A stretch of DNA of 35,795 bases from CAZZKF01 sp964654995 (GTDB taxonomy: Bacteria > Pseudomonadota > Alphaproteobacteria > CAZZKF01). The notes below the pieces were generated by a model. That model did not search any database, had not been told where the DNA came from, and worked only from the letters and a program-made list of their open reading frames with translations. Both the position numbers and the translations under genes were made by a program. Numbering within the stretch: position 1 is the stretch's first letter; each line of letters opens with the position of its first letter. The DNA lies in the NCBI GenBank assembly GCA_964654995.1, contig CAZZKF010000024.1, positions 1 to 35,795 on the forward strand, in the 5' to 3' direction. Shown here one piece after another: positions 7,843 through 15,181 of this stretch.

Positions 7843-8985
7843 CTATGCGGCCTTGCGTCGCCGCCCGGCCCAGCCAAGACCGAGAAGGGCGGTGCCGAAA
7901 ATGGCCAGGCTCGCCGGTTCCGGGATGCCCACGACGACGGCCTTGCCGAACACGATGCCGCCTTCGAAATCGATGCCGTCGAGGGGATCGAGCCCAAGCG
8001 CCGCGATAACGGCGGCTTCCGACACGAACAACGCGCCGGATGAGGTGTCGATGGTGCCGGCGGAGAGATCATCGACCGACCAGCGATAAATGCTGTCGGT
8101 ATTTTCCTCGGCCAGGTAGAAGTTGCCGAAGTCGTCGAACGCAAGCCCGCCTTCCAGATCGGTCGATTCCCCGACCACAGCTTCCAGATCGGGCCCGGAA
8201 AGGAAGACGGACACGGTGCCGTCCGGGGTTACCCGGAAGATCTCGTCGCCCAGCGCGCCACTGTCGTCGGCAACGATCACGTCGCCGTTGGGCGCCACGG
8301 TCAGGAACACATCGAGGTCGCCGAAGCGGGCGTCCGTGGCCAGCAGGGTCGGCGTTCCCGTCGCAATGTCGATGGCGAACACGGCGTCAGGCAGGCTGTC
8401 GCTGGCGACATAGAGCGTCGTGCCGTCCGGGGAGACGGCGATGCCGCTGTCGAGATCGACGCTGGTAATGCCGCTGACGGCCTCGAACGCGGATTGCGAG
8501 GTCAGTTCGGTGATGGTGCCCGTGCCGGGGTCGATTTTCAGCACCGCGTCGGGCGTGTCATCGGTGACGTAAAGGAAGCCGCCTTGCAGGGTGATGTGCT
8601 CGGGACTGGCGGAAACGCCCGTCACGGCAGTGATGTCCGCGGCCGAGGCGATGACCGAGATCGCGCCCGATGGATCGCGCACCAGCACCGAGTCCGACTG
8701 GCTCTCGGTGAAATAGAGCTTGCCCGTGGCCCGATCGAAAAACAGTCCGTTGTCGGTGAAGCGCGCCGATATGTCTCCTGTCGCAGCCATGATCTGGGCC
8801 TCGGAAACCAGCATGCTGACCGATCCCCCCGGCGAAACTGCAAAGATGTTGCCGTTTTGCGAATCCGTCACATAGAGCGTGCGCATCATCGGTACGGACC
8901 AGGCGGAGGTGGACACCGCCAAGCCGACAAGAACGGCTACAGTGCCGGCTGCGCGGTGGAAAATCGTGCGTTTTCTGGAAGACAT
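7843..8985 (-). CDS. PEP-CTERM protein with propeller-like repeats, copy A
   Basis: 380-residue exported protein. A signal peptide (GTVAVLVGLAVSTSAWSVP) is followed by about six repeats beginning LYVTDSQNGNIFAVSPGG, LYFTESQSDSVLVRDPSG, LYVTDDTPDAVLKIDPGTG, LYVASDSLPDAVFAID, VIVADDSGALGDEIFRVTPDG and FYLAEENTDSIYRW. This is the pattern of NHL/SMP-30-like beta-propellers. The C-terminal 28 residues (IPEPASLAIFGTALLGLG, then RRRKAA) are a PEP-CTERM exosortase signal. I infer a surface or matrix protein; any ligand is unknown. The ATG at 8985 is preceded by a purine-rich leader with the repeat CTGAGAGGGA. Promoter: 9050-9065. It is identical in protein sequence to the gene at 9595-10737. Confidence 0.88.
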   Translation of the reverse strand: MSSRKRTIFHRAAGTVAVLVGLAVSTSAWSVPMMRTLYVTDSQNGNIFAVSPGGSVSMLVSEAQIMAATGDISARFTDNGLFFDRATGKLYFTESQSDSVLVRDPSGAISVIASAADITAVTGVSASPEHITLQGGFLYVTDDTPDAVLKIDPGTGTITELTSQSAFEAVSGITSVDLDSGIAVSPDGTTLYVASDSLPDAVFAIDIATGTPTLLATDARFGDLDVFLTVAPNGDVIVADDSGALGDEIFRVTPDGTVSVFLSGPDLEAVVGESTDLEGGLAFDDFGNFYLAEENTDSIYRWSVDDLSAGTIDTSSGALFVSEAAVIAALGLDPLDGIDFEGGIVFGKAVVVGIPEPASLAIFGTALLGLGWAGRRRKAA

Positions 8986-9049
8986 GATTCAGTGTCCCTC
9001 TCAGTCCCTCTCAGTCGAATAAGCCTTTTTTCTTATTATAGTTAACGGA

Positions 9050-9065
9050 AGCAAATACCATGCCA
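9050..9065 (-). promoter_or_regulatory. Sigma-54-type promoter of PEP-CTERM copy A
   Basis: Read on the minus strand this is TGGCATG-N4-TTGCT, a near-perfect match to TGGCACG-N4-TTGCW with exact GG-N10-GC spacing. The predicted start is about 9039, giving a leader of about 54 nt to the ATG at 8985. Confidence 0.85.
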
Positions 9066-9129
9066 GCTATAGATTTTTTCATTAAATCAATGGCTTAAGA
9101 AGGTTTCACTGGAGAACGTAATGCAAAAT

Positions 9130-9146
9130 TGTAAAGAATCCCGACA
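9130..9146 (-). promoter_or_regulatory. Enhancer-like box TGTAAA-N5-CCGACA, copy A
   Basis: TGTAAAGAATCCCGACA on the plus strand. Sixty-four nucleotides separate it from the -24 element at 9065, against 63 nt for the unrelated PEP-CTERM gene at 4448-5527. This constant geometry supports an activator site for sigma-54 RNA polymerase. Confidence 0.7.
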
Positions 9147-9318
9147 GTCTTGCCCGGTGTTCCCTGGACAACCCGTCAATCCGGCCCGGCCTCGGGTCGG
9201 CAATTGGCTTCGCCCTCCACGCATCTGCTGCGTGAGGCGTTCCAGGGCAGCCTGTGGCGCGAAGAACAGGCTCGCACAAGCGAGGCGGGCGCGGAGACCC
9301 GGTGCATCTCGGATCCGG

Positions 9319-9528
9319 CAGATCGGGCTGCGCGAATATGTGCCCTCGCAAAAGCCCTGGCCCCGGCGGATCATGAAACTGTGGGCGCCCTGGGTGCGCT
9401 TCGCCTATGGCGCGGCCTTCGATCGCCATACGCTTGCGCACCTCAAAGCCGCCGGCCTGAGCGTCGAGGCGCGGCGTTTCGTCTACGCCGACATGCTCTT
9501 GTTGATCACCGCCCGGGTTCCCGGCTGA
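9319..9528 (+). pseudogene. Methyltransferase 3' fragment, tail B
   Basis: About 69 codons homologous, without gaps, to residues 145-213 of the methyltransferase at 7135-7776 (EYVPSQKPWPRRIMKLW against EYVLSKNPWRRRIMKLW), with the same stop codon. The SAM-binding part is missing, so it cannot be an active enzyme. It is a mosaic: up to 9368 it is identical to tail C (to 11120), from 9430 it is identical to the intact gene (from 7678), and the 61 bp between differ from both. It marks the junction of the two tandem units. Confidence 0.85.
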
Positions 9529-9548
9529 CGCACGCCGCCGTGGCCGGG

Positions 9549-9572
9549 GCCGGATCGGCTGTCCGATCCGGC
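9549..9572 (+). terminator. Hairpin before PEP-CTERM copy B
   Basis: Exact duplicate of the 10-bp stem hairpin at 7797-7820, again with ATTATTC on its plus-strand side. Here it follows only a methyltransferase fragment, so its use as a plus-strand terminator is doubtful. Confidence 0.4.
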
Positions 9573-9594
9573 ATTATTCAACGGCGCACTGTGG

Positions 9595-10737
9595 CTATGC
9601 GGCCTTGCGTCGCCGCCCGGCCCAGCCAAGACCGAGAAGGGCGGTGCCGAAAATGGCCAGGCTCGCCGGTTCCGGGATGCCCACGACGACGGCCTTGCCG
9701 AACACGATGCCGCCTTCGAAATCGATGCCGTCGAGGGGATCGAGCCCAAGCGCCGCGATAACGGCGGCTTCCGACACGAACAACGCGCCGGATGAGGTGT
9801 CGATGGTGCCGGCGGAGAGATCATCGACCGACCAGCGATAAATGCTGTCGGTATTTTCCTCGGCCAGGTAGAAGTTGCCGAAGTCGTCGAACGCAAGCCC
9901 GCCTTCCAGATCGGTCGATTCCCCGACCACAGCTTCCAGATCGGGCCCGGAAAGGAAGACGGACACGGTGCCGTCCGGGGTTACCCGGAAGATCTCGTCG
10001 CCCAGCGCGCCACTGTCGTCGGCAACGATCACGTCGCCGTTGGGCGCCACGGTCAGGAACACATCGAGGTCGCCGAAGCGGGCGTCCGTGGCCAGCAGGG
10101 TCGGCGTTCCCGTCGCAATGTCGATGGCGAACACGGCGTCAGGCAGGCTGTCGCTGGCGACATAGAGCGTCGTGCCGTCCGGGGAGACGGCGATGCCGCT
10201 GTCGAGATCGACGCTGGTAATGCCGCTGACGGCCTCGAACGCGGATTGCGAGGTCAGTTCGGTGATGGTGCCCGTGCCGGGGTCGATTTTCAGCACCGCG
10301 TCGGGCGTGTCATCGGTGACGTAAAGGAAGCCGCCTTGCAGGGTGATGTGCTCGGGACTGGCGGAAACGCCCGTCACGGCAGTGATGTCCGCGGCCGAGG
10401 CGATGACCGAGATCGCGCCCGATGGATCGCGCACCAGCACCGAGTCCGACTGGCTCTCGGTGAAATAGAGCTTGCCCGTGGCCCGATCGAAAAACAGTCC
10501 GTTGTCGGTGAAGCGCGCCGATATGTCTCCTGTCGCAGCCATGATCTGGGCCTCGGAAACCAGCATGCTGACCGATCCCCCCGGCGAAACTGCAAAGATG
10601 TTGCCGTTTTGCGAATCCGTCACATAGAGCGTGCGCATCATCGGTACGGACCAGGCGGAGGTGGACACCGCCAAGCCGACAAGAACGGCTACAGTGCCGG
10701 CTGCGCGGTGGAAAATCGTGCGTTTTCTGGAAGACAT
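9595..10737 (-). CDS. PEP-CTERM protein with propeller-like repeats, copy B
   Basis: 380 residues, identical in sequence to the product of 7843-8985: signal peptide, about six propeller-like repeats, and a PEP-CTERM tail (IPEPASLAIFGTALLGLG, then RRRKAA). It has its own identical promoter (10802-10817) and enhancer-like box (10882-10898), so it should be expressed together with copy A and double the gene dose. It is separated from copy A by tail B of the methyltransferase. Copy A and copy B are parallel transcription units and not one operon, because each has a full promoter region. The function of the protein is unknown; export and exosortase processing follow from the signals. Confidence 0.88.
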   Translation of the reverse strand: MSSRKRTIFHRAAGTVAVLVGLAVSTSAWSVPMMRTLYVTDSQNGNIFAVSPGGSVSMLVSEAQIMAATGDISARFTDNGLFFDRATGKLYFTESQSDSVLVRDPSGAISVIASAADITAVTGVSASPEHITLQGGFLYVTDDTPDAVLKIDPGTGTITELTSQSAFEAVSGITSVDLDSGIAVSPDGTTLYVASDSLPDAVFAIDIATGTPTLLATDARFGDLDVFLTVAPNGDVIVADDSGALGDEIFRVTPDGTVSVFLSGPDLEAVVGESTDLEGGLAFDDFGNFYLAEENTDSIYRWSVDDLSAGTIDTSSGALFVSEAAVIAALGLDPLDGIDFEGGIVFGKAVVVGIPEPASLAIFGTALLGLGWAGRRRKAA

Positions 10738-10801
10738 GATTCAGTGTCCCTCTCAGTCCCTCTCAGTCGAATAAGCCTTTTTTCTTATTATAGTTAACGG
10801 A

Positions 10802-10817
10802 AGCAAATACCATGCCA
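10802..10817 (-). promoter_or_regulatory. Sigma-54-type promoter of PEP-CTERM copy B
   Basis: Exact duplicate of 9050-9065: TGGCATG-N4-TTGCT on the minus strand with GG-N10-GC spacing, facing the ATG at 10737 with a predicted leader of about 54 nt. Confidence 0.85.
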
Positions 10818-10881
10818 GCTATAGATTTTTTCATTAAATCAATGGCTTAAGAAGGTTTCACTGGAGAACGTAATGCAAAAT

Positions 10882-10898
10882 TGTAAAGAATCCCGACA
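10882..10898 (-). promoter_or_regulatory. Enhancer-like box TGTAAA-N5-CCGACA, copy B
   Basis: Exact duplicate of 9130-9146, again 64 nt from the -24 element. It is also the nearest such box to the sigma-54-type promoter of the divergent TonB-dependent receptor gene (11439-11454), about 540 bp away. Confidence 0.65.
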
Positions 10899-11070
10899 GT
10901 CTTGCCCGGTGTTCCCTGGACAACCCGTCAATCCGGCCCGGCCTCGGGTCGGCAATTGGCTTCGCCCTCCACGCATCTGCTGCGTGAGGCGTTCCAGGGC
11001 AGCCTGTGGCGCGAAGAACAGGCTCGCACAAGCGAGGCGGGCGCGGAGACCCGGTGCATCTCGGATCCGG

Positions 11071-11280
11071 CAGATCGGGCTGCGCGAATATGTGCCCTCG
11101 CAAAAGCCCTGGCCCCGGCGCATCATGAAACTGTGGGTGCCCCGGGTGCGCTTTGTCTGCGCTGCCGCCTTCGATTGCCACACGCTGGCACGCCGCAAGG
11201 CCGCTGGCCCTGACTTCGATGCGCGGCGCTTCGTTTGTGGCGATATGCTGCGGCTGACCATCGCCCGCATGGGGACTGTT
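11071..11280 (+). pseudogene. Methyltransferase 3' fragment, tail C (degenerate)
   Basis: Third copy of the methyltransferase C-terminus. Its left part is identical to tail B, but from 11121 it has diverged strongly (IMKLWVPRVRFVCAAAFDCHTLARRKAAG against IMKLWAPWVRFAYGAAF...). It lacks the family stop codon and runs on to a TGA at 11320. It closes the right side of the tandem array. The divergence indicates an old fragment that was already there before the recent duplication. Confidence 0.75.
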
Positions 11281-11438
11281 TCCCCTGGCTGGGGGTGTCC
11301 TGGTCGGTGCCGGGTGAGCTAAGAATAGGTATTATTAGTATATCGGTAACCAGCATCTGTAATTTCAAATAATATTTGACCAAAAATCGATTGAAAAATA
11401 TAATATCTGTGACTATCCGGTAGGGATATGTCCAGAAA

Positions 11439-11454
11439 CGGCACGTTTTTTGCG
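11439..11454 (+). promoter_or_regulatory. Sigma-54-type promoter of TonB-dependent receptor 1
   Basis: CGGCACG-TTTT-TTGCG has the invariant GG (11440-11441) and GC (11452-11453) at exact N10 spacing, matching TGGCACG-N4-TTGCW except for the first and last bases. The predicted start, near 11465, leaves room for the GGGAGGGAG ribosome site and the ATG at 11492. The upstream 130 bp is AT-rich; I found no TGTAAA-N5-CCGACA box there. Confidence 0.65.
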
Positions 11455-11491
11455 TCAGTCTTATGCGTTAAGCCGGGAGGGAGCGCTTGCA

Positions 11492-13891
11492 ATGAAGAAA
11501 TTGATGTCTTTTCGGTGCCGGACACGGCGCCGGGTGTCTTGGTGCGGTCTCGCGGCCGTGATCGGGATGGTCGTGATGTCCGGGACCCAGGTGCTGGCCC
11601 AGGGGGTGATCGAGGAGATCGTCGTCACCTCCCAGAAGCGCGAGCAGGCGATCCAGGATGTCGGCCTTGCAGTCACCGCGTTTTCGGGCGAACAGATCAA
11701 GTCACTGGGCTTCGATCAGAGCATCGATATCGCCCGCATGACACCGGGCGTTTACGTCTCCGGCAGCATCGCCGGCCAGACCTCGCAGTTCACCATCCGC
11801 GGGGTCACCCAGAACGACTTTACGGATTCCATTGAATCGCCGATTGCCGTCTATGTCGATGAAGGTTACATCGCCATGCAGCAGGGGCAGACCTTCACGA
11901 TGTTCGACATCGATCGCGTCGAGGTCATCAAGGGGCCGCAAAGCACCCTGTTCGGCCGCAACGCGACCGGCGGCGTCATCCAGTATGTGACCCGGAATCC
12001 GACCGACGAGGTCGAGGGCTATGGCGACGTCACCTATGGCCGCTTCAATCTCGCCCGCGTCGAGACTGCAGTCAGCGGGCCGTTGAGCGATGGTGTCTCG
12101 GCGCGCCTCGCGGTGATGTACAATCGCCATGATGCGATCCTCAAGAACCAGTTTCCGCTGGGCGCCGTCAATATCGGCGGGCCGGTGCCGGGCGGCGGCC
12201 AGGACCTCTATAACGACAACACCTTCGGCGCGCGCGGCAAGCTGCTGTTCAAGCTCGGCGACCGTGCCGATCTGCTGATCAGTGCCTTTGGTGCCCGCAC
12301 CCGGATCGGCACCGCCGCCTATCAGGACCGGGCGACGATTGCCGTGGTCGATTCACAGGGACGCGTGGTGAATACGCTGTTCGCCTCGCCGACCGAGACC
12401 CGCGAAGCCATCGGCCCCGGCGGCATCAATGTCGAGATCAACGGCGACGGCGTGCCGACGCTGCGGCCGGTGCCGGGCGGCGATTTCTTCGGCTATGTCG
12501 ATCCGGATGGCCCCGGGCGTCTGACCTCCATGGACTTTGCCTTTAACGATCTTGACCGGTTCTCGACCGCCGGCACGACCGCCAAGCTGACCTGGGATTT
12601 CGACAGCTTCACGCTGGTATCGATCACCGATTACAAGACCTACAACAAGTTCGTGGCGATGGACGTCGATGCCGGGCCGGCCGACCAGTTCATCTTTGCC
12701 TCGGACGCCGGAGAAGACAGCTTTACCGAGGAAGTCCGCCTCAATGGCGAGGGCAACCGCTGGCGCTGGATCACCGGCTTCTATTTCCTCTACATCAACA
12801 ACAAGACCAACAACGGCTTCCTGGTGCTGCCGACCTCGGTGATGTCGCCGATCTTCCTCGGCGCCGGTGTGGGCGCCGATCTGGTCAACCAGATCAAGCT
12901 CAAGACCAAGTCGTATTCGCTGTTCGGACAGATCGAATACGACCTCAGCGATACCGTCACCTTCACCATCGGGGCGCGCGGTGTGCGCGAGCTGAAGGAT
13001 TACAACTTCGAGCAGGGCCTGTTTGCCAGCACCGGCAATCTGACGGTCGATACCACCCAGCTCATCGTGCCGTTGCGCACGCCGTTCACCGACAGCACCG
13101 GCAACACCCTGTGGGCCGGCAAGGCGCAGCTCGATTTCCGCCCCAGCGAGGATGTGCTGGCCTATGCCAGCGTCAACCGCGGTGTGAAGGCCGGCAGCTT
13201 CAACGCCAAGCTGCCGGATGGCACGCCGCCGCTGGCCGACAGCGACATTCCCTACGGTGCGGAAGAACTGGTGTCGTTCGAGGTCGGTCTCAAGTCGACC
13301 CTGTTCAATGGCACCACCCAGTTCAACGTGGCGCTCTATTACTACGACTACAACGACTATCAGGCGACGGTGTTCTCGAACGTCTCGAGCGTGGTGAAGA
13401 ACGTCGATGCGAAGTACAAGGGCCTCGAGGTCGAGCTCCGGAGCAGCCCGGTGCCGGGTCTCGACTTCCTGCTCGGATTCAGCGCCATCGACGCGACCCT
13501 CAAGAACCTCGAGGTCGCGCCCGGCGTGTTCCGCAATGTCGAGCCGACGTTTACCCCCGACGTGCAGTTCTCCGGTCTGGTCCGCTATGCGCTGCCGCAA
13601 CCGGTGGCCAATGGCGAGCTGGCATTTCAGACGGACTTCAATTACTCGGGCTCGTTCTACCACAACCTCCGCAATTTCGACTCGCAGCGGCTGCCGAGCT
13701 ATTTCGTCGCCAATGTGCGGATGACGTGGACCAGCGAAAACGGGGACTGGCTGCTGACCGCCTTTGTCGACAATGTCGGCAACAAGCGCTACCGGCTGAT
13801 CGGCTTCGATCTCGCCACCCTGTGCGGCTGTAACGAGGAATATTACGGCAAGCCGCGCTGGTACGGGGTCACCGTCCGCCGCGAATTCTAG
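11492..13891 (+). CDS. TonB-dependent outer-membrane receptor 1
   Basis: 799-residue outer-membrane receptor that takes up a ligand using TonB/ExbBD energy. A signal peptide (GLAAVIGMVVMSGTQVLAQ) is followed by a TonB box region EEIVVTSQKR (41-50) and a plug domain with FTIRGVTQNDF, VEVIKGPQSTLFGRNATGGVI and YVTRNP. A 22-strand-type barrel follows, rich in alternating aromatic segments (YYDYNDYQATVFSN, VFASVNRG-like AYASVNRGVKAGSFN), and it ends in WYGVTVRREF with a terminal Phe. This is the sphingomonad/alphaproteobacterial receptor type; ligand unknown. The ATG at 11492 has GGGAGGGAG 8-9 nt upstream; a TTG at 11450 in frame lies within the promoter and is rejected. A terminator follows. No transport partner is adjacent. 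Confidence 0.93.
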   Translation: MKKLMSFRCRTRRRVSWCGLAAVIGMVVMSGTQVLAQGVIEEIVVTSQKREQAIQDVGLAVTAFSGEQIKSLGFDQSIDIARMTPGVYVSGSIAGQTSQFTIRGVTQNDFTDSIESPIAVYVDEGYIAMQQGQTFTMFDIDRVEVIKGPQSTLFGRNATGGVIQYVTRNPTDEVEGYGDVTYGRFNLARVETAVSGPLSDGVSARLAVMYNRHDAILKNQFPLGAVNIGGPVPGGGQDLYNDNTFGARGKLLFKLGDRADLLISAFGARTRIGTAAYQDRATIAVVDSQGRVVNTLFASPTETREAIGPGGINVEINGDGVPTLRPVPGGDFFGYVDPDGPGRLTSMDFAFNDLDRFSTAGTTAKLTWDFDSFTLVSITDYKTYNKFVAMDVDAGPADQFIFASDAGEDSFTEEVRLNGEGNRWRWITGFYFLYINNKTNNGFLVLPTSVMSPIFLGAGVGADLVNQIKLKTKSYSLFGQIEYDLSDTVTFTIGARGVRELKDYNFEQGLFASTGNLTVDTTQLIVPLRTPFTDSTGNTLWAGKAQLDFRPSEDVLAYASVNRGVKAGSFNAKLPDGTPPLADSDIPYGAEELVSFEVGLKSTLFNGTTQFNVALYYYDYNDYQATVFSNVSSVVKNVDAKYKGLEVELRSSPVPGLDFLLGFSAIDATLKNLEVAPGVFRNVEPTFTPDVQFSGLVRYALPQPVANGELAFQTDFNYSGSFYHNLRNFDSQRLPSYFVANVRMTWTSENGDWLLTAFVDNVGNKRYRLIGFDLATLCGCNEEYYGKPRWYGVTVRREF

Positions 13892-13897
13892 GCTGGA

Positions 13898-13946
13898 AAA
13901 CGGGCGGGTCCGCCCCGGAATATTTCCGGGGCGGGCCCGTTTCTTT
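13898..13946 (+). terminator. Terminator after TonB-dependent receptor 1
   Basis: A long GC-rich hairpin: AAACGGG...CGCCCCGGAA (13898-13920) pairs with TTCCGGGGCGGGCCCGTTT (13924-13942), with a 4-nt bulge. TTTCTTTT follows on the plus strand, and TTTT is also present on the other side, so it may serve the convergent DUF1501 gene too. Confidence 0.85.
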
Positions 13947-13966
13947 TGCGCCGCATCCTTCGGTGA

Positions 13967-15178
13967 TCAGCTTCGGATCAGGCCGTCGAGCGCCCTTGCC
14001 TGGCGGCTGTCCGGGAAGACGGTGGTCTCGAGGGCGCGTGCGTCGATGCCCATGTGGTCGCGCAGCACCGCCTTGAACAGGGCGCGCATATCGAGCGTCG
14101 GGCGCAGGTCGCGGCCCTCGTAAAGGGCGCCCGGGGCGAGGCCCGGCCAGTCGGCGATGACCCGCCCGCCATTGACCGCGCCGCCCAGCAGGAAGCCGGC
14201 GCCGGCGGTGCCGTGATCGCTTCCCATCGTTCCGTTGGCGGCGGCCGTGCGGCCAAATTCGGTCACCAGGATGACCGCGGTTTCGCGCCAGCGCGCGCCC
14301 AAAGCCTCGCGCAGCGCCTTGATGCCGGCATCGAGGGCCGCCAGACGCCGGGCCAGCGGCCCGTCGGCGGCGCCCTGATTGGCGTGGGTGTCCCAGCCGC
14401 CCGTCTCGATCACCGCCAGGCGCGGCCCCCGGGGCTCGCGGAGGAGGGCGCCGGCGGCCCGCGCCAGAACGCTGAAGCGGGCACCATCGCCGCGCCGGCG
14501 GCCGCCTTTGCCCATATCCGCGCTTCCCATCGCCGTCCGGGCGATACGATCGGCGGCCAGGCCCTCGGCCAGTGCCGGCCCGAACAGGGCGTCATGGCGG
14601 TACATGTCGGTGATGCGCGCCAGCGTGTCGCTGTCGCCGGCCGGCAGGACCGAGGGCGCCCAGGAGGCGACAGGCGTCGCCCCGCGCAGGATCAGCGGCA
14701 CCGTCCGGCCCAGTGCCAGAGCGCTCTTGCCCTCGCGGTCGGTGGCATCCGGCAGGGCGCCGAGCGCCCGGTTGAGCCAGCCGTCGCCACCGGCCTGCGG
14801 GCCGGCGAGGCCGGTCTCAAGTACGTCCTGGCCGTCGAAATGGGAGCGCTCGCGATAGGGCGTCGCCATGGCGTGAAAGGCGATGAGCTCGCCCTTTCCA
14901 TAGAGCGCGTGAAAGGTGGCAAGGCTCGGGTGCAGGGCGAAGGTGGCATCGAGCCGGCGCAGGCGCACGGCCGCGATTGCCAGCGGCCCGCGCCGGGCCG
15001 TGTACGACGGATCGCCATAGGGCGGCACCGCCGCCAGCCCGTCGAGGCCGCCGCGCAGAATGACCACGACAAGCCGCGGGCCGGGCCCGGCCGCTGCCAG
15101 GGTGAGCCCCGGCCAGCCGGTCGCCAACGCTGCACCGGTTGCGCCCAGGGTCTTCAAGGTCTGGCGCCGGGTGATCAT
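13967..15178 (-). CDS. DUF1501 family protein with Tat signal
   Basis: 403-residue member of the DUF1501 family, related to the alkaline phosphatase/sulfatase fold but without an assigned reaction. It starts MITRRQTLKTLGATGAALATG, a twin-arginine signal, so it is probably exported folded. Family stretches are LVVVILRGGLDGLAAVPPYGDP, HFDGQDVLETG, LAVIETGGWDTHANQG, ILVTEFGRTAAANGTMGSDHG and GGRVIADWPGL. The ATG at 15178 lies 3 bp after the stop of the DUF1800 gene, with GGAGATAGGCG overlapping that stop, so translation is coupled. DUF1800-DUF1501 pairs are a known conserved operon; the role is unknown, with outer-surface or secretion functions suggested only by the signals. Confidence 0.9.
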   Translation of the reverse strand: MITRRQTLKTLGATGAALATGWPGLTLAAAGPGPRLVVVILRGGLDGLAAVPPYGDPSYTARRGPLAIAAVRLRRLDATFALHPSLATFHALYGKGELIAFHAMATPYRERSHFDGQDVLETGLAGPQAGGDGWLNRALGALPDATDREGKSALALGRTVPLILRGATPVASWAPSVLPAGDSDTLARITDMYRHDALFGPALAEGLAADRIARTAMGSADMGKGGRRRGDGARFSVLARAAGALLREPRGPRLAVIETGGWDTHANQGAADGPLARRLAALDAGIKALREALGARWRETAVILVTEFGRTAAANGTMGSDHGTAGAGFLLGGAVNGGRVIADWPGLAPGALYEGRDLRPTLDMRALFKAVLRDHMGIDARALETTVFPDSRQARALDGLIRS

Positions 15179-15181
15179 CGC

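Larger units (their letters stand above)
7678..9368. repeat. Tandem duplication, left copy (unit 1752 bp)
   Basis: This 1691-bp stretch matches 9430-11120 with a constant offset of 1752 bp, and I saw no difference between the copies on reading them. It holds the last third of the methyltransferase gene, the intergenic hairpin, a whole PEP-CTERM gene, its sigma-54 promoter and the enhancer-like box. Both ends fall inside homologous methyltransferase tails, where identity breaks off. There is no transposase, no terminal inverted repeat and no obvious target-site duplication, so unequal recombination is the best explanation. Confidence 0.95.
9430..11120. repeat. Tandem duplication, right copy (unit 1752 bp)
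   Basis: Second copy of the 7678-9368 stretch at an offset of 1752 bp. It begins inside tail B of the methyltransferase and ends inside the degenerate tail C, where divergence starts abruptly at 11121. The near-perfect identity over 1.69 kb indicates a recent event, or continued homogenisation by gene conversion. Confidence 0.95.

Noticed and set aside
9121..9528. An open frame of 135 codons with GGAGA before its ATG, ending in the methyltransferase tail (and its duplicate from 10873)
   Set aside because: The first 65 codons resemble no protein and contain the regulatory box; only the tail is homologous to anything, and that part lacks the SAM site. I treat it as regulatory DNA joined to a gene fragment.
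7678..11120. The duplicated cassette as a transposon or integron-like element
   Set aside because: No transposase, integrase, terminal inverted repeat or target-site duplication was seen; both ends fall in homologous methyltransferase tails, which fits recombination.
11330..11438. A copy of the TGTAAA-N5-CCGACA box before receptor 1
   Set aside because: At the equivalent distance the sequence is GTAATTTCAAATAATAT, and no reverse copy is present; only the promoter part is supported.
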